Assembly: GCA_017441925.1 (NCBI GenBank)
Contig: JAFRUE010000005.1
Coordinates: 1 to 64,000, forward strand
Direction: 5' to 3'
Source: Bacillota bacterium
GTDB taxonomy: Bacteria > Bacillota > Clostridia > Lachnospirales > Bianqueaceae
Length of the DNA: 64,000 nt
Positions 52,297 to 61,183 of the stretch are shown piece by piece. The notes under the pieces were generated by a model. That model did not search any database. It was not told where the DNA came from and saw nothing but the letters and a program-made list of their open reading frames with translations. Within the stretch, counting starts at the first letter, position 1. Every line of letters starts with the position of its first letter. The translations under genes and the position numbers were made by a program.

Positions 52297-54723
52297 TTAT
52301 TCCTGACGCAGCTCCGCTCCCAGCTTGAATTTAAGATTGGAAAGGATCTTGTGGACGGCTTTCTGCGCCGCGTTATCCGTCACATCCTTCTCCCTGTCGG
52401 AAAGCGTAACCGTGAATGCCATACTCTTGCGGCCTTCTCCGATATTCTTGCCGCGGTATACGTCAAAAAGCCTGACCGCCGCGACAAGCGGATTTGCCTG
52501 GCGGATGCATTCCTCGATCTCGCCCACGGTGACCTTCTCATCACAGATCAGCGCAAGATCCCGCTTCTGCTCTGCGTATTCGTTGAGCGGTACATAGTGA
52601 TAATTCTCATCGATCATCGCGTCGAGCGCGCCGTAGTCGAGCTCTGCAAGATAGATGTTGCGTCCGGTACGGTCGTCCTTTGCAAGGCTCAGTTCTTCCG
52701 TAACGTCATTGGCCAGTTTGCCGAAGACACCGATCTTCCTGCCGCCGGCGATCACAGCCGCTGTCATGCCCGGATGCAGATAGGATACCTGCGCTCTCTC
52801 GTAAGTGAAGGGCACGCCCGTGACATAACTGATGGCTTCCATGACGCCTTTGACCGTGAAGAAATCCTCCTCCGGTCCGAACACGCCGAGGCAGAGCGTC
52901 AGTCTCTCGTCCGGCATGCGGTCAAGCGGCAGACTGTACGGAATATAAACGTTGGCAAGCTCGAACAGACGTCCTTCGCTATTGCCGCTCTTCAGATTCT
53001 CCACAACACTTGTGAGCATGCTCGGCGCAAGCGTTGTGCGCATGATCGACAGATTCTCGCTCAGCGGATTCAGGATGCGGATCGCATTGCGCTCCGGCGC
53101 GTCTGCCGGAATATGCAGTCTGTCGAGATCCGCCGGCGAATAGAACGAAAGCGTCATCGCCTCGTGGAAGCCCTGTCCGGAAAGCGTGTTTTTAAGCGCC
53201 ATCTGACGCTTCTGGTAATCATTCATGCCGCCGTTCGTTACAGCTGCTCTGGCCAAGAACGTCGGAACGATATGGTCATAACCGTATTCACGGATAACTT
53301 CTTCCGCCAGATCCGGTACGCCCTCGATATCCTCGCGGAAACGCGGGACCGTGACCGTCCATTCTCCGTCATGATCTTCGATGCCGAACTGGAGTCTCTT
53401 CAGAATATCGATCATCGTCTCAGCCGGGACCTCGATGCCGAGGACCCTGTTGATCTGCTCCGGACGCGCCTTGAAAGTCATGCACTCATGTGTCGCGGCT
53501 GCAGAGCAGTCGAAAGCGGTCGGCGTAATGTCGCCGCAGTCAAGCTCCTGGATCAGATGCAGAGCACGGCGCAGGCCGAGCTCGGTGCCGAACTGGTCGA
53601 CGCCCTTCTCATAACGGGAAGAAGAATCGCTGACCTGTCCCAGCGCGCGGCTGGTCTTGCGGACGCAGTCCCTGGCGAACGTAGCGCACTCGAAAAGCAG
53701 TTCTTTGGTATCCGCTTCGATCTCGCTGTTGAGTCCGCCCATGATGCCGGCAAGCGCGACAGGCTTCTTCGCGTCGCAAATGACAAGATTGTTGGGATTC
53801 AGCGTGAATTCCTTCTCGTCCAGTGTCGTGATCTTCTCACCCTCGGCAGCGCGGCGCACGCAGATGGATTTTCCCTCGACGTGATCCAGATCGAACGCGT
53901 GCATCGGCTGTCCGATCTCAAGCAGAGTATGGTTTGTGATATCTACAATATTATTGATGCTCCGCAGGCCCATCAGAGCCAGATGGCGCTTCATCCAGCG
54001 CGGAGACTCCGCGATCCGCAGATTTCGTACATAATGAGCCAGATAGCGCGGGCACAGATCCGGCGCTTCCACTCTGACAGAGATCTCCGGATCCGGTTCG
54101 CCCGTGATCTCATAGTCCGTCGCCGGCATATGCAGCGGCTTATCCAGAAGAGCCGCGACTTCACGCGCCAGGCCCAGAATGCTCTGGCAGTCCGGACGGT
54201 TCGCGGTAATGCTGATATCAAATACAACGTCATCCAGTCCGACGACTTCGCAGATGTCCCGGCCGAGCACCGCGTTCGGGTCTCCGTTCAGGATCAGCAG
54301 TCCGTTGACCTCTGCCCCGGGATACATATCGTCTGTAATGCCGAGCTCCGTCCCGCTGCACATCATGCCGTTGGACATGATCCCGTGCATCTTGCGGGCT
54401 TTGATCACGATCCCGCCGGGAAGCGTGGCGCCGTCAAGAGCGACAGGTACGATAGCGCCCTCGAAAATATTGGGCGCGCCGGTCGTGATCGCAAGATCTT
54501 CGCCATATTCCGGTCCGCAGTTGACGCGGCACAGATACAGATGATCCGTCCCCTCCTGCTTCTCCATATGCGTGATCTCTCCGACCACGACACGGGAGAT
54601 GCCTTCGGACAGGCGGATCAGCTCCTCGACCTCAAATCCGCATGAAAAAAGCTTTGTTTCCAGTTCCTCCGGCGTAATATCCACGTCTACGAATTCTTTG
54701 AGCCAGCTGAAAGGCAGTTTCAT
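52297..54723 (-). CDS. pheT: Phenylalanyl-tRNA synthetase beta subunit
   Basis: 808 residues. N-terminal LPFSWLKEFVDVDITPEELE, tRNA-binding (OB) domain, B3/B4 editing region (CPRYLAHYVRNLRI), B5, and the FDX-ACB anticodon-binding domain at the end (VRLFDVYRGKNIGEGRKSMA). Starts 12 bp after pheS. Confidence 0.96.
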   Translation of the reverse strand: MKLPFSWLKEFVDVDITPEELETKLFSCGFEVEELIRLSEGISRVVVGEITHMEKQEGTDHLYLCRVNCGPEYGEDLAITTGAPNIFEGAIVPVALDGATLPGGIVIKARKMHGIMSNGMMCSGTELGITDDMYPGAEVNGLLILNGDPNAVLGRDICEVVGLDDVVFDISITANRPDCQSILGLAREVAALLDKPLHMPATDYEITGEPDPEISVRVEAPDLCPRYLAHYVRNLRIAESPRWMKRHLALMGLRSINNIVDITNHTLLEIGQPMHAFDLDHVEGKSICVRRAAEGEKITTLDEKEFTLNPNNLVICDAKKPVALAGIMGGLNSEIEADTKELLFECATFARDCVRKTSRALGQVSDSSSRYEKGVDQFGTELGLRRALHLIQELDCGDITPTAFDCSAAATHECMTFKARPEQINRVLGIEVPAETMIDILKRLQFGIEDHDGEWTVTVPRFREDIEGVPDLAEEVIREYGYDHIVPTFLARAAVTNGGMNDYQKRQMALKNTLSGQGFHEAMTLSFYSPADLDRLHIPADAPERNAIRILNPLSENLSIMRTTLAPSMLTSVVENLKSGNSEGRLFELANVYIPYSLPLDRMPDERLTLCLGVFGPEEDFFTVKGVMEAISYVTGVPFTYERAQVSYLHPGMTAAVIAGGRKIGVFGKLANDVTEELSLAKDDRTGRNIYLAELDYGALDAMIDENYHYVPLNEYAEQKRDLALICDEKVTVGEIEECIRQANPLVAAVRLFDVYRGKNIGEGRKSMAFTVTLSDREKDVTDNAAQKAVHKILSNLKFKLGAELRQE

Positions 54724-54735
54724 AATGTCCCCTCC

Positions 54736-55758
54736 TTACGCCCGGAACTGTTCCAGGAAACGGATGTTGTTCTGGAAGAACAGTCCGATATTGTTGATGC
54801 CGTACTTAAGCATCGCGATACGCTCGATACCGATGCCGAAGGCGATGCCGGAGTATACGTCCGGGTCGATGCCGCAGTTCTCCAGGACCTTGCGGTTGAC
54901 GACGCCTCCACCGAGGATCTCGATCCAGCCTGTGTGCTTGCACAGACCGCATCCCTTACCGCCGCACTCAAAGCAGCTGACATCGACCTCGACACTTGGC
55001 TCGGTAAACGGGAAATAAGAGGGACGCAGACGGGTGCGGACCTCGCTTCCGAAAAGATTGCGGCACAGCTCGTCCAGCATGCCCTGCAGGTCGCAGAGCG
55101 TAATGCCTTTATCAACGACAAGCCCTTCCATCTGGTGGAACATCGGGCTGTGCGTCGCGTCCGAATCGGAACGGAAAACGCGTCCGGGCACAAGGACCTT
55201 GATCGGCGGCTTCTCCGCGTCCATGACACGGATCTGTCCCGCGGAGGTCTGTGTACGGAGCAGCAGCTCATCCGTCAGATAGAAAGTATCCTGCATATCA
55301 CGCGCAGGATGGTCTTTGGGCACATTAAGACGGGTGAAGCAATGTGTATCGTCCTCGATCTCGGGACCTTCATAGATCTCGAATCCCATGCCGGCGAAAA
55401 CGTCGATGATCTGATTGCGCACGATCGTGATCGGATGCAGCGAACCGGTCTGACGGATCTTGGCAGGCATCGTGATATCCACGGTCTCGGCCTCGTTCTG
55501 GGAAGAAAGCTCGATCTGCTTCACGCGGGATTCCGCTTCCTTATAAGCTTCCTGGATGTGGTTCTTAAGCTCGTTGATGACCTTGCCCATGGTCGGACGC
55601 TCCTCGGGAGCGACATTTCTGAGGTCCTTCATCATCGCGGGGATCTTACCGCTCTTGCCAAGATATTCCTGCCAGAAAGCACGTAATGTATCTGCACTGT
55701 TGACCTTTTTAAGGTCTTCTCTCATCTGCACGCGTAATGCTTCTATATCTGTCTGCAT
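54736..55758 (-). CDS. pheS: Phenylalanyl-tRNA synthetase alpha subunit
   Basis: 340 residues. N-terminal coiled coil, then the class II core: [40 protein letters not shown] (motif 2) and [18 protein letters not shown] (motif 3). First gene of the long string that runs to pdxA. No T-box is seen in the short leader. Confidence 0.97.
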   Translation of the reverse strand: MQTDIEALRVQMREDLKKVNSADTLRAFWQEYLGKSGKIPAMMKDLRNVAPEERPTMGKVINELKNHIQEAYKEAESRVKQIELSSQNEAETVDITMPAKIRQTGSLHPITIVRNQIIDVFAGMGFEIYEGPEIEDDTHCFTRLNVPKDHPARDMQDTFYLTDELLLRTQTSAGQIRVMDAEKPPIKVLVPGRVFRSDSDATHSPMFHQMEGLVVDKGITLCDLQGMLDELCRNLFGSEVRTRLRPSYFPFTEPSVEVDVSCFECGGKGCGLCKHTGWIEILGGGVVNRKVLENCGIDPDVYSGIAFGIGIERIAMLKYGINNIGLFFQNNIRFLEQFRA

Positions 55759-55796
55759 GCCGTATCTCTCCTTTTTCTGCGATATTACGACACTTT

Positions 55797-55824
55797 ATTA
55801 TAGCATGTATACGCGGTTTGTCAA
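55797..55824 (-). promoter_or_regulatory. pheS promoter
   Basis: On the minus strand TTGACA (55819-55824), 16-nt spacer, TATAAT (55797-55802), 38 bp before pheS. Confidence 0.75.
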
Positions 55825-55919
55825 CCGCTTTAATTTTTATGCATTTTTTTACAGGCAGAGTTGTTTTTTTCGGCAAAGTGTAGTATAATAAGAAACAAAT
55901 TCACAGAAGGAGGGTCACG

Positions 55920-56867
55920 ATGAGTAGACAGAAGGCAGATTCCCCATCTCCGGTTAAAAACTATTCCGGTATCACAACGGATCGTCTGGACGCGCTTCGT
56001 AGAGAAAAAGGCGTTTCTCTTTCGGAGATCGGCCGTGCCGTCGGACTCACTCCGACGAGCGTAAGCCGGCTTTTCCTCGGCAAGCAGCACCTGACAGGTC
56101 ATTCTTTGAAGAACATAGCAAGGTATTTCAGTGTTTCGGAGAAATATCTGCTTGGCATAACCAATGATCCGCAGCGCACACCGGAAGAGAATCTGGAAGG
56201 GGGCGAAGGAAGCCGCGAAGAGAAGATCGGCAACCGTATCCACGATCTGATCGCTTCCAGCAATCTGGATATACGCACAATCTCATCGGAAACACAGATC
56301 CCGCGCGCAACGCTGTATTACTATATGAACAGCCGTAAGCTGCCCGGCGATCAGAATCTGAACCGCATCGCGTATTATTTCAACGTCAATCCGAACTGGA
56401 TCCTCGGTCTCGTCGATGAGAGAGGGACCTATTCATCACGTTATGCGGACGTCAATCACAAACAGATCCCGCTGCTCAAGCGTTTTCTTGAGAATCCGAT
56501 GGTACGCGCCGAGATCAACTGCGAAGCCCATCTGAATCCCGGTCCGCTCGACGCGGATTACGCGTTCCGTATGTCTGACAACCGGATGTCCGGTATGGGT
56601 ATCCGTGAAGGAGATCTGCTGTATATCAAAGCAGATGTTGAGCCCGGCAAGAGTGCCGTTCTGCTCTACTCCTATAAAAAAGAACTTTTCGTGCGTTTTG
56701 TTATTCCCAGTGAGAAGGACTGGAAAATCTTCTACGTACAGAAATACAACACTCCGGATGAGATGCCCGCGCGCATTCTTCCTGCCGATGAGATTTCCGT
56801 CCTCGGCGAGGTCATTGCCGTTCTGCACCGTCTGCCGTCCTGTGATACGGATTACGTACTGCAGTAA
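55920..56867 (+). CDS. Regulator with two XRE-type HTH domains and a degenerate S24 domain
   Basis: 315 residues, AAGGAGG. The first HTH is TDRLDALRREKGVSLSEIGR to FSVSEKYLLG (residues 20-80); the second spans 100-165 (NRIHDLIASSNLDIRTISSE, YFNVNPNWILG). The C-terminal half has the LexA/CI fold (AFRMSDNRMSGMGIREGDLL). The Ser of the G-D-S-M motif is Arg here (DNRM), and the downstream Lys is Arg (FVRFVIP), so self-cleavage is not possible; the domain probably serves for dimerisation. Divergent from pheS. Target unknown. Confidence 0.87.
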   Translation: MSRQKADSPSPVKNYSGITTDRLDALRREKGVSLSEIGRAVGLTPTSVSRLFLGKQHLTGHSLKNIARYFSVSEKYLLGITNDPQRTPEENLEGGEGSREEKIGNRIHDLIASSNLDIRTISSETQIPRATLYYYMNSRKLPGDQNLNRIAYYFNVNPNWILGLVDERGTYSSRYADVNHKQIPLLKRFLENPMVRAEINCEAHLNPGPLDADYAFRMSDNRMSGMGIREGDLLYIKADVEPGKSAVLLYSYKKELFVRFVIPSEKDWKIFYVQKYNTPDEMPARILPADEISVLGEVIAVLHRLPSCDTDYVLQ

Positions 56868-56906
56868 ACCGCTGCTATCCGCCGGTTTGTCTGATCCGCC
56901 TGATAT

Positions 56907-56942
56907 GTGCTCTGAGAGAACTGTCTCCCGGGGCACTTTTTG
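56907..56942 (+). terminator. Terminator of the two-HTH regulator gene
   Basis: GTGCTCTGAGAG region pairs imperfectly with CTCCCGGGGCAC, followed by T5. Confidence 0.6.
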
Positions 56943-57037
56943 TTTTATAACATTTGTATTTCTGATAGACTTTTTATGTGTTTTATGATATGATCAGAAA
57001 GGTGTTTAAAAGTCTCCAACCGGAAAGAAGGCAGTTT

Positions 57038-57952
57038 ATGGCGAAAAGAAAATGGGGCGACCGTAAAGACGCGGCACTGATCCGCAAGACCGACTCCATG
57101 CACTTCATTATGGGCGAGATCATGCCGAACCGCGCTGATAATGAAGCTTACATCTCACAGACCATCGATCTGACGAACGCGAACCGATATCTGGCAGAGC
57201 TGAATGCCGGCGATCCCGAGTTCAAATATACACTGTTCCATCTGATCGTCACCGCTATCGCGCATACGATCCATCAGCGGCCCAAGCTGAACCGCTTCTA
57301 TCAGAACGGCAACTACTACCAGCGGAACGAGGTTACGACAGCATTTGTTGTAAAGAAGCAGTTCTCCGACAACGGCGACGAGGGACTTGCGTTCCTGCAT
57401 ATCTCGCCCGAAGACAACCTGGAATCCGTACATGAGGCGATCCGCAAGGTCGTCTACGCGGAACGCGGACATTCCAAGGCCGGAGACAAACCTGCAGGCA
57501 ACGCGAACAGCACCGAAGACAATATGGATCTGTTCAACAAAATCCCACGTTTTCTCAGCAAGACCGCACTTAAGGTCGTACGGATGATGGACAGGCACGG
57601 ACTCCTGCCGGAGGCTTTTACAAATTCGGATCCTTTCCAGAGCTCTGTTGTTCTGTCCAATCTGGGATCGATCAAGCTTAACAGCGGCTATCACCATCTG
57701 ACGAACTGGGGTACCACTTCCATCTTCTGTATCGTCGGCGAGAAGCGCAAAGCCCCTGTATATGACGATGACGGCCAGGTGACCGACAATCATGAATTCG
57801 TCGATCTGGGTCTTACCGTCGACGAACGGATCGCGGACGGGTATTATTTCTCCCGTTCTGTCATGCTTCTCAAGCATCTGCTCGAGAAGCCGGAAGAGCT
57901 CGCAAAACCCATGAAGGAGGGAATCGAATTTGATACACGCAGCTTACGATGA
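57038..57952 (+). CDS. E2-type acyltransferase-fold protein without lipoyl domain, catalytic His replaced
   Basis: 304 residues from ATG 57038. The CAT/E2 fold is recognisable (KYTLFHLIVTAIAHTIHQRP near residue 60; SSVVLSNLGSIKLNSGYHHL near 210; LGLTVDERIADGYYFSRSVM near 275). In E2 and chloramphenicol acetyltransferases the last motif is D-H-R-x-x-D-G with a catalytic His; here it is DERIADG. There is no lipoyl or E3-binding domain. The acyl-CoA ligase gene starts inside its 3' end. It may bind rather than transfer an acyl group, or use a different base. Confidence 0.82.
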   Translation: MAKRKWGDRKDAALIRKTDSMHFIMGEIMPNRADNEAYISQTIDLTNANRYLAELNAGDPEFKYTLFHLIVTAIAHTIHQRPKLNRFYQNGNYYQRNEVTTAFVVKKQFSDNGDEGLAFLHISPEDNLESVHEAIRKVVYAERGHSKAGDKPAGNANSTEDNMDLFNKIPRFLSKTALKVVRMMDRHGLLPEAFTNSDPFQSSVVLSNLGSIKLNSGYHHLTNWGTTSIFCIVGEKRKAPVYDDDGQVTDNHEFVDLGLTVDERIADGYYFSRSVMLLKHLLEKPEELAKPMKEGIEFDTRSLR

Positions 57953-59771
57953 TACCAAGGTTATCCGCCTGAACGATGTCCCGACGCCCGCGGCGCCGTG
58001 GCTTGCCAGCAAGGACCCGGAGGTCCCCGCGAATCTGGAGTACACCTCCAAGACCATGAGCGCGGCCGTTGAAGCTATGGCCGAACGCTATCCGGATCTG
58101 ACTGCCTATGAATTCCTCGGCACGACCGCTACCTATAAAGAGCTCTGGGAACAGATCGAAACGACCGCCAAAGCACTTAAGGCCGTCGGCATCCGCGAAG
58201 GAGACCGCGTGACCGTCTGCATGCCCAACACACCGCAAACCGTCTGCATTTTCTACGCGATCAACCTGGTCGGTGCGATCGCCACAATGATCCATCCGCT
58301 GTCCGCGGAGAGTGAGATTGCTTTCTATCTGCGCGATTCCGGCTCTATCGCCGCGATCACCCTCGACCAGTTCTATCCGAAATTCAAGAGCGTCATGAAG
58401 GCTGTTGATCTGCAGCTGCTGCTGATCACTTCTGTCGCCGATGTCCTGAAGCCTCTGATGAAGATCGGCTACAAGCTGACTGCCGGCCGCAAGATCGCTC
58501 CCGTGCCGCATGACGCACCACACGTTCTTTTCTGGAAGACATTCCTGTCCCGCGGCAAACACACGGAGATCTTCCGCGTACGCCGCAAGGCCGAAGACCC
58601 TGCCGTTATTCTGTATTCGGGCGGCACGACCGGTACTTCCAAGGGAATCCTGCTCTCCAACCTCAACTTCAACGCGCTTGGCGCGCAGATCGTCGCGACC
58701 AACCCGTTCTTCCGGCCCGGTGACAAGATGCTGGCCGTCATGCCGATGTTCCATGGATTTGGACTGGGCGTATCGATCCATTCGATGTTCATGAACGGCG
58801 GACAGTGCATCCTGATCCCGCGTTTCAACGCCAAGACTTACGGCGAGATGCTGGAAAAATACAAACCGAATCTGATTGCCGGTGTTCCGTCCCTGTTTGA
58901 AGCATTGCTGCGCAACTGGGATCCCAAAGATCTGAAACTGGACTTCCTGAAAGGTGTTTTCTCCGGCGGAGACTCTCTTTCCATCAGCCTGAAGAAACGG
59001 CTGGATCAGTTCCTGAGTGATCACGGCGCCAAGATTACGGTACGTGAAGGTTACGGTACGACGGAATGTGTCACTGCCTGCTGCCTGACACCGATCCATA
59101 AGCAGAAGGAAGGCAGTATCGGCATCCCGTTCCCGGATACGTATTTCCGCATCGTCGAGCCGGGTACCGATAAGGAAGTTCCTTACGGGACCGAGGGCGA
59201 GATCGTTCTGACCGGTCCTTCCGTTATGCTGGAGTACATCAATCAGCCGGAAGAGACGGCCGATACGATCCATGAAGTTGACGGATACCGCTGGATCCAT
59301 ACCGGCGATCTCGGCGTAATGGACGAGGAAGGCTTTGTCTACTTCCGTCAGCGTATCAAGCGCATGATTATCACAAACGGCTACAATGTATATCCGTCCC
59401 AGATGGAAAACATCCTGGATGCCCACGAATACGTCCAGATCAGCTGCGTGATCGGTGTTCCGGATCCGGTCAAGATCCAGAAGATCAAAGCATTCGTAGT
59501 CCTGAAACCCGGCTATGCCCCGACAAAGGCCTGCAAGGAAGAGCTGATGCGTTACTGCCGCAAGCATATCGCGAAGTATGCCCTGCCGTATGATATCGAG
59601 TTCCGCGATGATCTGCCGAAGACGCTTGTCGGCAAGGTTGCGTTCCGTGTTCTCGAAGAGGAAGAGCTCGCCAAGATCAAGGCCGCCGCTCAGACTGCCG
59701 AGACCGCGCCGGTGGAGACCAAGGCAGAAGCTCCTGCCGAAGCTAAAGAAGACGCACCGACAGAGAAATAA
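57930..59771 (+). CDS. AMP-binding acyl-CoA synthetase
   Basis: 613 residues from TTG 57930 behind AAGGAGG, overlapping the E2-like gene by 23 bp. Adenylate-forming motifs: LYSGGTTGTSKGILLSNLN (A3), YGTTECVTACCLTP (A5), WIHTGDLGVMDEEGFVYF (A7), RIKRMIITNGYNVYPSQME (A8) and the catalytic Lys in TLVGKVAFR. No signal peptide. The C-terminus carries about 30 extra residues of Ala-Glu-Lys-Pro repeats. Likely activates a fatty or aromatic acid; co-translation with the E2-like protein suggests they work as a pair. Confidence 0.9.
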   Translation: MIHAAYDDTKVIRLNDVPTPAAPWLASKDPEVPANLEYTSKTMSAAVEAMAERYPDLTAYEFLGTTATYKELWEQIETTAKALKAVGIREGDRVTVCMPNTPQTVCIFYAINLVGAIATMIHPLSAESEIAFYLRDSGSIAAITLDQFYPKFKSVMKAVDLQLLLITSVADVLKPLMKIGYKLTAGRKIAPVPHDAPHVLFWKTFLSRGKHTEIFRVRRKAEDPAVILYSGGTTGTSKGILLSNLNFNALGAQIVATNPFFRPGDKMLAVMPMFHGFGLGVSIHSMFMNGGQCILIPRFNAKTYGEMLEKYKPNLIAGVPSLFEALLRNWDPKDLKLDFLKGVFSGGDSLSISLKKRLDQFLSDHGAKITVREGYGTTECVTACCLTPIHKQKEGSIGIPFPDTYFRIVEPGTDKEVPYGTEGEIVLTGPSVMLEYINQPEETADTIHEVDGYRWIHTGDLGVMDEEGFVYFRQRIKRMIITNGYNVYPSQMENILDAHEYVQISCVIGVPDPVKIQKIKAFVVLKPGYAPTKACKEELMRYCRKHIAKYALPYDIEFRDDLPKTLVGKVAFRVLEEEELAKIKAAAQTAETAPVETKAEAPAEAKEDAPTEK

Positions 59772-59885
59772 ATACTGACTCTAAGGGAGGCAGGGCTTCC
59801 GTGCGATCCGCATCCTCGGACTCGATGCCCCGATAGAATCATACAGGTAATCATCTATAATCATCACAGGCCGAAAAACCGCATA

Positions 59886-59952
59886 GAAAAAGGCCGTCCG
59901 GCATATACTGTGCTGCCTGCGGGCAGGACTGTTGACCGGACGGCCTGTTTTG
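59886..59952. terminator. Bidirectional terminator
   Basis: AGGCCGTCCGG/CCGGACGGCCT with an inner CTGCC/GGCAG hairpin; A5 before and TGTTTTG after. It separates converging genes. Confidence 0.8.
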
Positions 59953-59983
59953 TTGAAGGTTCTTAAAGTAATGCAGAAATCAC

Positions 59984-60499
59984 TCAATACTCCGGCTTCG
60001 CTTCGAATTTTCTCGGAATGTAGCGTTTCAGTGCCGCGACCATGCGCTCGTCAGGCTCGAAGATCAGCTTGATCGTCTTATCCCCGCGCGTAACGACCCC
60101 GACATAGGAATTATCGCGGATCCCGCCGGCGCCGCAGTCAAGCGTCTTGTCGTATTTAGCCTCGATCTTTGCATGATAAGCGGTGCTCCCGCCGTATGCG
60201 ATGAACTGGAAATCCCTCGTATCCGCACTGAGCAGTCGTTTGCGGGCGGACCGGCCGTAGATAACGTCCACGTCAAGATTACCGTCCGTATAGATATACT
60301 CATACTCCCGGTCGATCTTCCTCCAGAAGAAGAAAACGACCAGAATGCAGATCAGCAGCGCGATCGTAAAGAACTGTGTAAACACCGTAAATCCGATAAA
60401 CAGTACGATCGCGATCCCCAGGATCATCCCGGCTTTCTTGATGATCCGCATGTTTTTGTCGTCTTTTTCGACCATGTGCTCGATAAATACGTTATCCAT
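59984..60499 (-). CDS. Small membrane protein (DUF6106-like)
   Basis: 171 residues. MDNVFIEHMVEKDDK, then two close spans (MILGIAIVLFIGFTVFTQFF, IALLICILVVFFFW) and a C-terminal domain with TDGNLDVDVIYGRSARKRLL. I associate the pattern with DUF6106 of Clostridia, which resembles bacterial PH-like membrane proteins; function unknown. Confidence 0.75.
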   Translation of the reverse strand: MDNVFIEHMVEKDDKNMRIIKKAGMILGIAIVLFIGFTVFTQFFTIALLICILVVFFFWRKIDREYEYIYTDGNLDVDVIYGRSARKRLLSADTRDFQFIAYGGSTAYHAKIEAKYDKTLDCGAGGIRDNSYVGVVTRGDKTIKLIFEPDERMVAALKRYIPRKFEAKPEY

Positions 60500-60526
60500 T
60501 CTGTCTCCTCCTGAAACCGTACTGTA

Positions 60527-61183
60527 TTATTCCGTCCCGTCAGATCCTGCAGACGCAGTGTCCGCCTGATATTTCCTGCAAAACTCCGCGATCGGGCATC
60601 TCCCGCATTCCGGTCCGCGCGCGTGGCAGCAGCGGCGTCCGTGGAAGATCAGCAAATGATGCATCATCGACCAAACGTCTTCGTCCAGATTCTGCATCAG
60701 CTGTTTCTCCGTCTCCTCGACCGTCGCGGCATCCGCAAGCCCGATCCGGTTGGAAACGCGGAAAACATGCGTATCCACCGCGATCGCCGGCACTCCGAAA
60801 GCGTTCGAGATCACGACATTTGCCGTCTTGCGGCCGACTCCCGGCAGTGTTGTAAGTTCTTCCCGAGTGCGCGGCACCTCGCCGCCGAAACGTTCCTCCA
60901 GTTCCTGCCACATATCGATCAGATGACGGGCTTTCGTATGAAAGAATCCCACTGTCCGGATATAATCCTCCAGCTGTCCGACCGTCAGCTTCCGCATCGC
61001 GGGCAGATCCGGCGCATCGCGGAAAAGCACTTCCGTCACGCGGTTGACCTGTTTATCCGTCGTCTGCGCGCTGAGGACCGTCGCTGTCAGAAGCTGCAGC
61101 GGCGTCCCGAAATCCAGCTCGCACCGGACGTCCGGATAGGCTTCTCTCAGTTTCTCATAGATTTGTCTGTTCTGTTCCGTCAT
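60527..61183 (-). CDS. nth: Endonuclease III
   Basis: 218 residues. Helix-hairpin-helix LPGVGRKTANVV with the catalytic Lys, VDTHVFRVSNRIGL with the catalytic Asp, and the C-terminal 4Fe-4S cluster Cys (CHARGPECGRCPIAEFC). Removes oxidised pyrimidines and nicks the abasic site. Overlaps the S41 peptidase stop by 4 bp. Confidence 0.95.
   Translation of the reverse strand: MTEQNRQIYEKLREAYPDVRCELDFGTPLQLLTATVLSAQTTDKQVNRVTEVLFRDAPDLPAMRKLTVGQLEDYIRTVGFFHTKARHLIDMWQELEERFGGEVPRTREELTTLPGVGRKTANVVISNAFGVPAIAVDTHVFRVSNRIGLADAATVEETEKQLMQNLDEDVWSMMHHLLIFHGRRCCHARGPECGRCPIAEFCRKYQADTASAGSDGTE

Noticed and set aside
46240-54645. Long plus-strand frames (717 and 764 codons)
   Set aside because: Shadows of folC/TPR and pheT, which have clear family motifs on the minus strand.
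51000-55919. T-box riboswitch before pheS or valS
   Set aside because: Leaders are 160 bp and 31 bp; no T-box sequence or long antiterminator fold is visible.
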